Source: CBFDBF01 sp050287965 (GTDB lineage: Bacteria; Pseudomonadota; Gammaproteobacteria; Chromatiales; Chromatiaceae). From it: a stretch of DNA of 64,000 nt. The translations under genes and the position numbers were made by a program. Of this stretch, positions 36,325 through 42,990 are shown piece after piece. The DNA is taken from NCBI GenBank assembly GCA_050287965.1, contig JBNKCX010000013.1, positions 1 through 64,000 of the forward strand, read 5' to 3'. Below the pieces are notes generated by a model. It worked only from the letters and a program-made list of their open reading frames with translations, was not told where the DNA came from and searched no databases. The number at the start of each line of letters is the position of its first letter. The stretch's first letter is position 1.

Positions 36325-36405
36325 AGCTAACAAACGGGTCAAGAGTGCTCCCTTCGGTCGCTGTGAGCTCCGCTACGCTACCGCCCCTTACTAAAGACGT
36401 TGGCT
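36325..36405 (+). repeat. attC site 11
   Basis: AGCTAAC ... GTTGGCT ends; arms GGTCAAG... and ...CCCCTTA match the outer part of attC 5 and 8, while the inner hairpins differ. 81 bases. Confidence 0.78.
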
Positions 36406-36612
36406 TCGGAAACACAAATTGCGGTACTATTTTTATTGGGGGAAATATCCGTTCTACAACAACGAATACGGAAATGAATATATATGAGGTAAATTATCGC
36501 TGTAGGTGGCTATAATACTTATTCTTAACCCAGGTGGTGCGTTAGAGTCGTATTTTCGAATTCAAATCGTCATATATTGTATAACGTGGCGAAATATGAA
36601 TAAGGAAAAATT

Positions 36613-37038
36613 ATGCAAAAACACAAAATGTTTAAGCTGGTACGTGAACCGTTGGAAGAAGTGCCAGGCCTTGAAAAATTGTCACTCAAACAACTGCCGA
36701 ACCCAGATGATCCTGACTCAACAAAGATATCGCCAATAAGGATTGCTGTGGCATGGAAGACATTCGGAGAGATTCAAGTGGGAGACTTTACCTTAGGCGT
36801 AACTCAAGAACATCGGTTTGGTCAGCCACCGCAACATGTATGCTTTTCGCTACAAATGGGACAGGTATTTAGCAATACAATCTTATACGGCGTCAAGAAT
36901 GGCAGAATGGCCGTTGTAGTCGGAGAGATAGGTGATGAGGATGGAACAATGTATGAATTACCATCTCAGGCCGGCGAATCACTAGCCGTAATCGAATGGC
37001 TGGAAAATCTGTCTGAAAATACTTACTGGGGGGATTAA
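36613..37038 (+). CDS. Cassette gene: unknown 141-residue protein
   Basis: Soluble, no signal peptide. Beta-rich appearance (ISPIRIAVAWKTFGEIQVGDFTLGV, AVVVGEIGDEDGTMYELPS). No family recognised. AGGAAAAATT precedes the ATG. The 207 bases between attC 11 and this start hold no other gene I would support, although a short overlapping frame exists. Confidence 0.65.
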   Translation: MQKHKMFKLVREPLEEVPGLEKLSLKQLPNPDDPDSTKISPIRIAVAWKTFGEIQVGDFTLGVTQEHRFGQPPQHVCFSLQMGQVFSNTILYGVKNGRMAVVVGEIGDEDGTMYELPSQAGESLAVIEWLENLSENTYWGD

Positions 37039-37042
37039 CTGG

Positions 37043-37158
37043 AAATAACCAGGGTCAGAGATGTATTTACGTTAGTATTAGAAGTTGTTGCTCTCCGCGC
37101 CGGTTTTTTCTCGCTGCCCAGTATTTTCCCGTCGCGCCGCACAGCTTAAACGTTATAA
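37043..37158 (+). repeat. Degenerate attC-like site 12
   Basis: AAATAAC at the left and GTTATAA at the right could be core boxes 116 bases apart, a spacing seen in long attC sites. The inner pairing is weak, so this may be a decayed site or only a cassette boundary. Confidence 0.4.
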
Positions 37159-37170
37159 CCAGGAGAGCTT

Positions 37171-37530
37171 ATGAGATACATATTGGGCGGGATTATGGTT
37201 GCAATCTCATGTCACGCATATTCGGGGTGCATGAGCTTTGATGACGGTCGCTTTGAATTGCAGGGCGTGGTCGGGGATGAGATAGCTGTCACGCTTTACG
37301 ATGAGAAACTCGATGGTTGGATTTTCAAGCTTAATAAGGCAGCATGTTTTGAGAAGATAGGTACCACCACTGAAATCGTAATAGTTCCAGTAAGCCCAAT
37401 TGATCGAACGGACAGGTCGTTTCTGGAAACTGGACAACAATACCAAATCAGGGGCGATTCATTTGAGGTTGATCCACCTGTGCAAGGAATACAGGCGGGG
37501 TTGGTTTTTATCCAGTGGATGGAGTTATAA
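37171..37530 (+). CDS. Cassette-region gene: small exported protein
   Basis: 119 residues; hydrophobic N-terminus (ILGGIMVAISCHAYSGC) fits a signal peptide, possibly a lipoprotein signal. The mature part is beta-rich (ELQGVVGDEIAVTLYDEKLDGWIFKL). AGGAGAGC lies 6 bases before the ATG, and the start follows the GTTATAAC box by 12 bases as in the true cassettes. No family recognised. Confidence 0.68.
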   Translation: MRYILGGIMVAISCHAYSGCMSFDDGRFELQGVVGDEIAVTLYDEKLDGWIFKLNKAACFEKIGTTTEIVIVPVSPIDRTDRSFLETGQQYQIRGDSFEVDPPVQGIQAGLVFIQWMEL

Positions 37531-37569
37531 CCTTATACAGATAATCATTTAGTCTGGAGATATACGGAA

Positions 37570-38118
37570 ATGTTAGAGAATTCAGCAGATGTTACCAAGC
37601 ATGTATCGGCGAAAGAGTATGCAAAGCAGCAGGGTGATACGGAGGAGAATATCGTTTGGCAACTCCGGAAAGGTCATTTGATCGGGGAGATCAAGGACGA
37701 CGTGTGGTTCGTAGATATTGAATCATCTAATAACTTGATTGCAGAGCGTTCTTCCCGCAAATCCAAGCCCGGAATGAACATGATTATCAGTATATTGCTG
37801 ATCGTGGCAGCAATATATTCAACCGGGCATGCGGTTGATGTTTCAAACGAACCCGTAGCCAGTTTAGGTTATGGAGGCAGTATATATAACAAAGAAGACG
37901 CGAGACCGCTACTCTACCAACTGGACTCGTACGGGAGTGCGGCAGGGAAACGGTTTGCGTGGGATCTAAGGCAAGATCTAAACAATAAGGAAGACTGGGT
38001 AATATTTTGGGGGATATTCTCCGCCGCTTTATGGCTGATGGGAATCATTGGCTTCATGATATCATTGAGATCTTATCGTGCAGGACGACAGACTCAGGAT
38101 GAGCCTTCACCGGTTTGA
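37570..38118 (+). CDS. Membrane protein with N-terminal helix-turn-helix-like segment
   Basis: 182 residues. Residues 8-45 (KHVSAKEYAKQQGDTEENIV, WQLRKGHLIGE) resemble excisionase/MerR-type recognition helices. Two transmembrane helices follow (about 72-90 and 145-168), with a periplasmic loop between them. A membrane-bound DNA-binding protein is one reading; the motif may also be coincidental. No attC separates it from the gene at 37171. Confidence 0.65.
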   Translation: MLENSADVTKHVSAKEYAKQQGDTEENIVWQLRKGHLIGEIKDDVWFVDIESSNNLIAERSSRKSKPGMNMIISILLIVAAIYSTGHAVDVSNEPVASLGYGGSIYNKEDARPLLYQLDSYGSAAGKRFAWDLRQDLNNKEDWVIFWGIFSAALWLMGIIGFMISLRSYRAGRQTQDEPSPV

Positions 38119-38249
38119 AGAGAAAAGAGATAAAAAGGGACGGAGGGATTATTAAAGTATATAGATATTGTATGGGTAATTAGTAATCCTTCCGATCTCG
38201 CTGAACTAGTAACCGTAACGTTTTAGAAACCAACTGGAAATAGTCAAAC

Positions 38250-38561
38250 ATGTCGCAATTCAGTAATGTATCAATCGCTAAAGAAGCAAACATCTATTTC
38301 GATGGCCGGGTGACGAGCAGAACAGTGCTCTTCGAGGATGGCTCAAAAAAGACCCTGGGCATAATGCTTCCCGGTGATTATGAGTTTAGTACGGATAAGA
38401 AGGAGTTGATGGAGATTCTGTCGGGGGATCTGGAAATCCAGTTGGCCGGCGAGGGCTGGAGAAAAATATCAGCCATGGAATCGTTTGAAGTGCCGGCAAA
38501 CTCGAGCTTCAAATTGAAGATTTATAAAGTGACTGATTACTGCTGCAGCTATCTGGATTGA
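38250..38561 (+). CDS. ppnP: Pyrimidine/purine nucleoside phosphorylase PpnP
   Basis: 103 residues, cupin-type nucleoside phosphorylase (formerly DUF1255/YaiE). Motifs FDGRVTSRTVLFEDGSKKTL, LPGDYEFSTDKKELMEILSG and the C-terminal DYCCSYLD align with E. coli YaiE along its length. It is the last plus-strand gene of the low-GC block and is followed by a strong terminator. Whether it belongs to the array or to the resident chromosome is not clear: no attC flanks it. Confidence 0.88.
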   Translation: MSQFSNVSIAKEANIYFDGRVTSRTVLFEDGSKKTLGIMLPGDYEFSTDKKELMEILSGDLEIQLAGEGWRKISAMESFEVPANSSFKLKIYKVTDYCCSYLD

Positions 38562-38607
38562 AGGTTGAGATAAATGAGATCCGTAGTGTGAACTCTACGT
38601 ATAGATG

Positions 38608-38635
38608 CAAAAAGGGGGCGAAAGCCCCCTTTTTG
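38608..38635. terminator. Bidirectional intrinsic terminator
   Basis: CAAAAAGGGGGC-GAAA-GCCCCCTTTTTG: perfect 12-bp stem with a GAAA tetraloop, and T-runs on both strands. It lies between the convergent ppnP and aldolase-like genes. Confidence 0.93.
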
Positions 38636-38655
38636 TTGATGCCGGGTGACCGGGC

Positions 38656-39615
38656 TCAGCTCGTCACATCGGTCGAGTCAAGGTAGAAGTCGTAACAGTT
38701 ATCCTTCCTGCTGTTGTCGCCCCGGCATTTCATCGCTTCCCGCGGATGCTGGTTGAGGTGACCGCTGATCCCGTAGATATCGTTATAGCCCCACTCGATG
38801 ATGGAACGAAGGGGGACGAACTCCTCCTGGATCACTTTGTAGACCGGTCGTACGTCGAATTTGGGGTTCTTCAGGAAATTCAGCAGTAGTTCCAGATTGC
38901 AGTTGCCGGCGCCACGGCCGATGCCGTTGATGGTGGCATCCAGCAGGTTCACGCCGTCGATGATGGCCTGCTGGGTGTTGGAAAAGGCCAGCTGCTGGTT
39001 GTTGTGGGCATGGAATCCGAGTTCCTTGTCGGGGGCATGCTTCTTATACAGCTCCAGGTAGTCGGTGACCTGCTCGGAATAGAAGGCGCCGTAGCTGTCC
39101 ACCAGGTAGAGGTAATCGATCTCCGGGGTATCGTTGACCTGTTCCAGGGCCTCGATCAGGTCGGTCCGGATGGCGGCGGAGCAGGCCATGATATTGATGG
39201 TGGTCAGGTAGCCCAGGTCCTTTGAGCGCTTTGCCAGGTCAATGCCTTTATCGATATCGGGTACATAGCAGGCGGTGCGAACCATGTCGGAAGGGCTCTG
39301 ATCCGCCGGTTTCAGTATGGAGAAATCCACCCGCCCGACGTCGAACATCACGGCGATCAGCGGCCGGTATTCGCTGTCATGGGAGTCGATCACCCGTTTC
39401 AGGTCATCGTCGTCGCAGAAGTTCCATTTACCGTACTTGTCCCGGGTATATTCGTCGCTTTCCGCAAGCTTCTTCCCGAGTTCCACGATATCCACTCCGG
39501 AATCGCAGGCGGCCCGATAGACCGCTTTTACGAAATCATCGGTGAATCGGTAGTTGTTGATCAGCCCTCCGTCCCTGATGGTGCAGTCCAGGACCTTGAT
39601 CTCTTTTCGGAACAT
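38656..39615 (-). CDS. DRE-TIM metallolyase (HMG-CoA lyase/4-hydroxy-2-oxovalerate aldolase-like)
   Basis: 319 residues from the ATG at 39615, preceded by GAGGGGTT. The N-terminal VLDCTIRDGGLINNYRF is the DRE-TIM catalytic loop (Asp, Arg), YLVDSYGAF and LGFHAHNNQQLAFSN carry the metal-binding His pair, and INGIGRGAGNCNLE closes the barrel. The substrate class cannot be fixed from sequence. It stands alone between the terminator of ppnP and the initiator tRNA, transcribed the other way. Confidence 0.86.
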   Translation of the reverse strand: MFRKEIKVLDCTIRDGGLINNYRFTDDFVKAVYRAACDSGVDIVELGKKLAESDEYTRDKYGKWNFCDDDDLKRVIDSHDSEYRPLIAVMFDVGRVDFSILKPADQSPSDMVRTACYVPDIDKGIDLAKRSKDLGYLTTINIMACSAAIRTDLIEALEQVNDTPEIDYLYLVDSYGAFYSEQVTDYLELYKKHAPDKELGFHAHNNQQLAFSNTQQAIIDGVNLLDATINGIGRGAGNCNLELLLNFLKNPKFDVRPVYKVIQEEFVPLRSIIEWGYNDIYGISGHLNQHPREAMKCRGDNSRKDNCYDFYLDSTDVTS

Positions 39616-39863
39616 CTGAATAACCCCTCGGCGAGTTGGCAAATTCCCCGCACACGGCCGGGAGCTTGGTGAGACAGCTGCAATAAGCTGGAAATGTTAA
39701 GGCATAGGAGGTCAAAAAACGAGTAAAACGTGGGTTTAATTGGCCGTGCATCAAGGATGGTAGGTGAGATATCCGCGGTGACCTGGTCTCTTTCGCCAGG
39801 TGTCGGCGACGACCGGCCAGGGTTGCCTGAATACCCGCGGGTGTGTCACAATACGCGGATCAG

Positions 39864-39940
<77 letters not shown>

Positions 39941-39943
39941 AGC

Positions 39944-39974
39944 AAAAAAGGCCGCCGATGCGCGGCCTTTTTTT
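39944..39974 (+). terminator. Intrinsic terminator after tRNA-fMet
   Basis: AAAAAAGGCCGC, a 6-base loop, GCGGCC and seven T. Ends the tRNA transcript. Confidence 0.92.
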
Positions 39975-40236
39975 ATTTGTGCCTCTTTGCTTTCGACACC
40001 TTTGTTCCCGCCGGCTGCAGTGCCGCCACCCTGTCCCGGCGGCGGTATGTCAGCTTTTTTTACATCTCGATTACCTGAAAAACCCGATCAGAAGGGAGGA
40101 AATCGCTATTTCCGCGCGTTTTATGTGGGGATTTAGTCAGGTAATGTATTGTTTAAACTGAAAAAACTACTGAGGGTGTCCCTGTGGGGGCATGGGATCG
40201 GGATTTTTTACAGTTGTTGGATCCGGATAGGGCCTA

Positions 40237-40638
40237 ATGTCCCGTAACTCGTTCGAGGTCTATGACGTTACCACCGGTATCGCAAATCTGATCGCCGGGA
40301 CCGGCGGGGTCGCCGCATGGGCGGATCTGGGTAGCGGGGTTAATTTTGGTTCTTACGTCGCGACCGCGGCAGATAATGACGCGTTTGTCGACATATTACT
40401 GAATTCCGCCGCGTTGTCCGGCTTGAATGCCGCCACTGATTTATATGCCTTTGGAGGTATGATTTCGACACTGAATGCGGTGGCGGACGACGAGCATCTT
40501 TTCGCCTGGACACACCATTACCCTGAATTGAGCAACACTCAGCTTATCCTGACGACGGTGCCTGAGCCGGCCACTATTGCCCTGGTTGGCCTCGGCCTTG
40601 CCGGTTTCGGGTTTGCCCGGAAGAGAAAGCAGGCTTAA
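40237..40638 (+). pseudogene. PEP-CTERM sorting-signal protein, probably N-terminally truncated
   Basis: 133 residues ending in VPEPATIALVGLGLAGFGFARKRK, the PEP-CTERM anchor recognised by exosortase. The rest is beta-rich with no known domain. PEP-CTERM proteins must be exported, but no signal peptide is present: an in-frame stop (40228-40230) lies just before the first ATG. It therefore looks like the 3' part of a broken gene. Its presence implies that the host encodes an exosortase system. Confidence 0.72.
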
Positions 40639-40664
40639 GAACCAGGACCGACGCGATCACCCCG

Positions 40665-40696
40665 GACCCCGCACCGCCCCGGCGGGGTCTTTTTTT
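40665..40696 (+). terminator. Intrinsic terminator after the PEP-CTERM gene
   Basis: GACCCCGC and GCGGGGTC around a 9-base loop, then seven T. Confidence 0.9.
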
Positions 40697-40751
40697 GCCT
40701 CCGGAGTGCCCGGGGGTGGTTTTGCCCGGAAGGGGGAATAAGGGGGAATCC

Positions 40752-40779
40752 TTTACTTTTCCGGCAGTTTTTATATAAT
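40752..40779 (+). promoter_or_regulatory. Promoter of the rimP-nusA-infB operon
   Basis: -35 TTTACT (40752-40757), 16-base spacer and perfect -10 TATAAT (40774-40779). Predicted start near 40786, giving a leader of about 200 bases before rimP. Confidence 0.75.
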
Positions 40780-40795
40780 CTGCCACCAGATTGGA

Positions 40796-40849
40796 GGTAG
40801 CGGGCCTGTTACAGGCGGGGCGCGCCGAAAGGGTGCGAATCCGGCTACC
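40796..40849 (+). ncRNA. Folded leader RNA upstream of rimP
   Basis: Closing stem GGTAGC (40796-40801) with GCTACC (40844-40849). Inside are hairpin GCCTG-TTA-CAGGC (40804-40816, allowing one extra base) and hairpin CGCGCC-GAAA-GG(G)TGCG (40821-40837) with a bulged G, giving a three-way junction. A terminator follows after 7 bases. The arrangement is that of a regulated leader, but I cannot match it to a known riboswitch. The 3' part GTGCGAATCC also resembles a tRNA T arm, so a decayed tRNA is an alternative. Confidence 0.55.
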
Positions 40850-40856
40850 GAGTGAT

Positions 40857-40880
40857 AAACCCCGACTTCGGGGTTTTTTT
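40857..40880 (+). terminator. Leader terminator 1 (attenuator) of the rimP operon
   Basis: AAACCCCG-ACTT-CGGGGTTT plus four more T. It lies between the operon promoter and rimP, so the operon must be read through it. Confidence 0.85.
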
Positions 40881-40947
40881 CTGGGATCGGGATTTAGCGG
40901 GTCGGGTATGGACACCTCCGTCGCCCGATCCATGCCGAGGAGTAAAG

Positions 40948-40995
40948 ATGAGTGGGCCTTTGGCCCATTTTTTTATTGTGGCGGAACATGCGTAG
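40948..40995 (+). CDS. Leader peptide overlapping the rimP start
   Basis: ATG at 40948 preceded by GAGGAG at ideal distance, encoding MSGPLAHFFIVAEHA and ending in TAG inside rimP codons 2-3. Its codons 2-9 form the second leader terminator hairpin and T-run. Translation could therefore open the hairpin and deliver ribosomes to the rimP start, which itself has only a weak ribosome site. Coding function of the peptide itself is unlikely. Confidence 0.5.
   Translation: MSGPLAHFFIVAEHA
40953..40974 (+). terminator. Leader terminator 2 immediately before rimP
   Basis: TGGGCC-TTT-GGCCCA followed by seven T, ending 14 bases before the rimP ATG. A hairpin at this place is typical of the rimP-nusA operon and is linked with NusA autoregulation in E. 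coli. Confidence 0.85.
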
Positions 40996-41446
40996 TGCGC
41001 CGGAGAAATTGACCGCGTTGGTCAGAAGAGTGGTTGAGCCCATGGGTTATGAACTCGTGGGCGTCGAGTTCCTGGGCGGGAGAGAGGGCGGTAGCCTGTT
41101 ACGCGTCTATATCGACCAGGAGGAAGGCATTACCCTGGATGATTGTACCGCGGTAAGCCGGCAGTTGAGTGCCGTTTTGGATGTTGAGGATCCGGTGAAG
41201 GAACACTATTCACTGGAGATTTCCTCACCGGGTCTGGATAGGCCGCTGTTTTCCGAGGAGCATTTTCGCAAATATGCGGGTAGTCGCATCCGCCTGAAAA
41301 TGGCCCTCAAGATTAATGGAAGACGACGTTTTGAAGGGATCCTGAAAGGATTGCAGGATCGGGAAATTGTACTGGAAGTGGAAGAAGAACAGCTTCTTCT
41401 GCCACTGGACCAGGTGGAGACAGCCCGGCTTGTTCCGGAGTTTTGA
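40988..41446 (+). CDS. rimP: Ribosome maturation factor RimP
   Basis: Assists 30S subunit assembly. 152 residues from the ATG at 40988; GYELVGVEFLGGREGGSLLRVYID and ISSPGLDRPLFSEEHF are family motifs. An earlier in-frame GTG at 40952 lies in the terminator hairpin and is rejected. First structural gene of the operon. Confidence 0.94.
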   Translation: MRSAPEKLTALVRRVVEPMGYELVGVEFLGGREGGSLLRVYIDQEEGITLDDCTAVSRQLSAVLDVEDPVKEHYSLEISSPGLDRPLFSEEHFRKYAGSRIRLKMALKINGRRRFEGILKGLQDREIVLEVEEEQLLLPLDQVETARLVPEF

Positions 41447-41463
41447 TTGGGAAGTGATGACTG

Positions 41464-42966
41464 ATGAATAAAGAGATTCTGCTCGTCGTTGACGTTGTTT
41501 CCAACGAGAAAGACGTTGAGAAAGAGATCATCTTCGAGGCTATCGAGGCTGCGTTGGCGTCGGCGACCCGAAAAAAGCATGGCGGGGAGATCGATGTTCG
41601 CGTTGCTATCGATCGCAACAGCGGTGATTACGCCAGTTTTCGGCGCTGGGAAGTGATTGAAGAGCCGGACGAGGAGGGACTGCGACCGGAACGGCAGGTC
41701 CTGCTGGAAGACGCGCGCAAAGAACATCCGGACATTGCGCCGGGAGAGTACGTCGAAGAACCGATGGAATCCATCGCGTTCGGTCGTATTGCCGCCCAGA
41801 CCGCCAAGCAGGTGATCGTACAGAAGGTGCGTGAGGCCGAGCGGGCGAAGGTGGTCGAGGCCTATAAGGACCGTAAGGGAGAGCTGGTTACCGGTGTGGT
41901 GAAGCGCGTGGAGCGGGGCAACATCCTGTTGGATCTCGGCGGTAATGCGGAGGCTCTGGTGCCGCGGGAAGAGATGATTCCCCGGGAGTCCGTGCGCACC
42001 GGAGATCGTCTGCGGGGGTATTTATATGATATCCGTCCTGACGCCCGCGGTCCGCAACTGTTTGTCAGCCGCACTTGTCCGGAACTGCTTATCGAGCTTT
42101 TCAAGCTGGAAGTTCCGGAAGTGGGTGAAGGCCTGATCGAAATCATCGGCGCTGCCAGGGATCCGGGGTTGCGGGCAAAGATCGCGGTCAAGGCCAAGGA
42201 TCAGCGCATCGACCCGGTGGGGGCGTGTGTAGGTATGCGCGGTTCCAGGGTACAGGCGGTTTCCAACGAGCTGAACGGTGAGCGGGTGGATATCATTCTT
42301 TGGAATGAGCATCCGGCGCAGTTCGTGATCAATGCCATGTCCCCCGCGGACGTGGTTTCCATCGTGGTCGACGAAGAGAGCAACAGCATGACCGTGGCGG
42401 TTGAGGAAGAGAACCTCTCGCAGGCGATCGGTCGTGGTGGCCAGAACGTTCGCCTTGCCAGTGAGCTTACCGGTTGGGAGCTGAACGTTATGAATGAGGC
42501 CGAGGCGGCAGAGCGAAGCGAAGCCGAGGCACGGGAACTGGTCAAGCAGTTTATGGAGCAGTTGGACGTGGACGAGGAGGTCGCGGCAATCCTGGTCCAG
42601 GAAGGATTTTCCAACCTGGAAGAGGTGGCCTATGTTCCTAAAGAAGAGATGCTCGAAATCGAAGAGTTCGATCAGGATATCGTGGAGGAACTGCGGGGAC
42701 GTGCTCAGGAGGTACTTCTTACCCAGGCCATCGCCAGGGAAGAAGAACTGTCCGATGCCGAACCGGCGGAGGATCTGCTTACCATGGACGGGATGGAAAA
42801 GAATCTGGCTTACGAACTGGCGCGCCGTGGTATCAAGAGCATGGAAGATCTCGCGGAGCAGTCTGTTGATGAATTGATGGAAATCGAGGATATGGACGAA
42901 GAGCGCGCGGCTCAGTTGATTATGACGGCGCGTGCCCCTTGGTTTGAGGACGAAAAGAAGGCGTAG
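41464..42966 (+). CDS. nusA: Transcription termination/antitermination protein NusA
   Basis: Binds RNA polymerase and modulates pausing, termination and antitermination. 500 residues: N-terminal polymerase-binding domain (1-130), S1 domain (about 135-200, GELVTGVVKRVERGNILLDL), KH1 and KH2 (CVGMRGSRVQAV; AIGRGGQNVRLAS), and two C-terminal acidic repeats (370-430, 450-500). Normal length for Gammaproteobacteria. Confidence 0.97.
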   Translation: MNKEILLVVDVVSNEKDVEKEIIFEAIEAALASATRKKHGGEIDVRVAIDRNSGDYASFRRWEVIEEPDEEGLRPERQVLLEDARKEHPDIAPGEYVEEPMESIAFGRIAAQTAKQVIVQKVREAERAKVVEAYKDRKGELVTGVVKRVERGNILLDLGGNAEALVPREEMIPRESVRTGDRLRGYLYDIRPDARGPQLFVSRTCPELLIELFKLEVPEVGEGLIEIIGAARDPGLRAKIAVKAKDQRIDPVGACVGMRGSRVQAVSNELNGERVDIILWNEHPAQFVINAMSPADVVSIVVDEESNSMTVAVEEENLSQAIGRGGQNVRLASELTGWELNVMNEAEAAERSEAEARELVKQFMEQLDVDEEVAAILVQEGFSNLEEVAYVPKEEMLEIEEFDQDIVEELRGRAQEVLLTQAIAREEELSDAEPAEDLLTMDGMEKNLAYELARRGIKSMEDLAEQSVDELMEIEDMDEERAAQLIMTARAPWFEDEKKA

Positions 42967-42990
42967 GACTGCCCGGGAGGTCCTAACATT

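Larger units (their letters stand above)
30173..37158 (+). mobile_element. Integron gene-cassette array without integrase (CALIN)
   Basis: A run of short plus-strand genes, each followed by an imperfect palindrome that begins with a variant of RYYYAAC and ends with GTTRRRY-like core sites. Eleven such sites are listed separately, plus one degenerate site at the right end. Cassette genes are mostly unknown, AT-rich and have few shared neighbours. No intI gene lies in the window. Known precedent: chromosomal CALINs and sedentary integrons of Gammaproteobacteria. The right edge is unclear: genes at 37171, 37570 and 38250 share the low GC but lack convincing attC sites. Confidence 0.85.

Noticed and set aside
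30500..36405. CRISPR array
   Set aside because: The repeated palindromes are spaced by 0.4 to 0.9 kb genes and vary in sequence; they fit attC sites, not direct repeats with spacers.
36506..36739. Short frame overlapping the cassette gene at 36613
   Set aside because: It is in another frame, lacks a ribosome site, and the 36613 gene has the better start.
29748..38640. Integron integrase gene
   Set aside because: I looked on both strands around the array for tyrosine recombinase motifs and found none, so the array is called integrase-free within this window.
39824..39862. Promoter for the initiator tRNA
   Set aside because: TTGCCT and CACAAT are present but only 8 bases apart, so I could not support a sigma-70 promoter.
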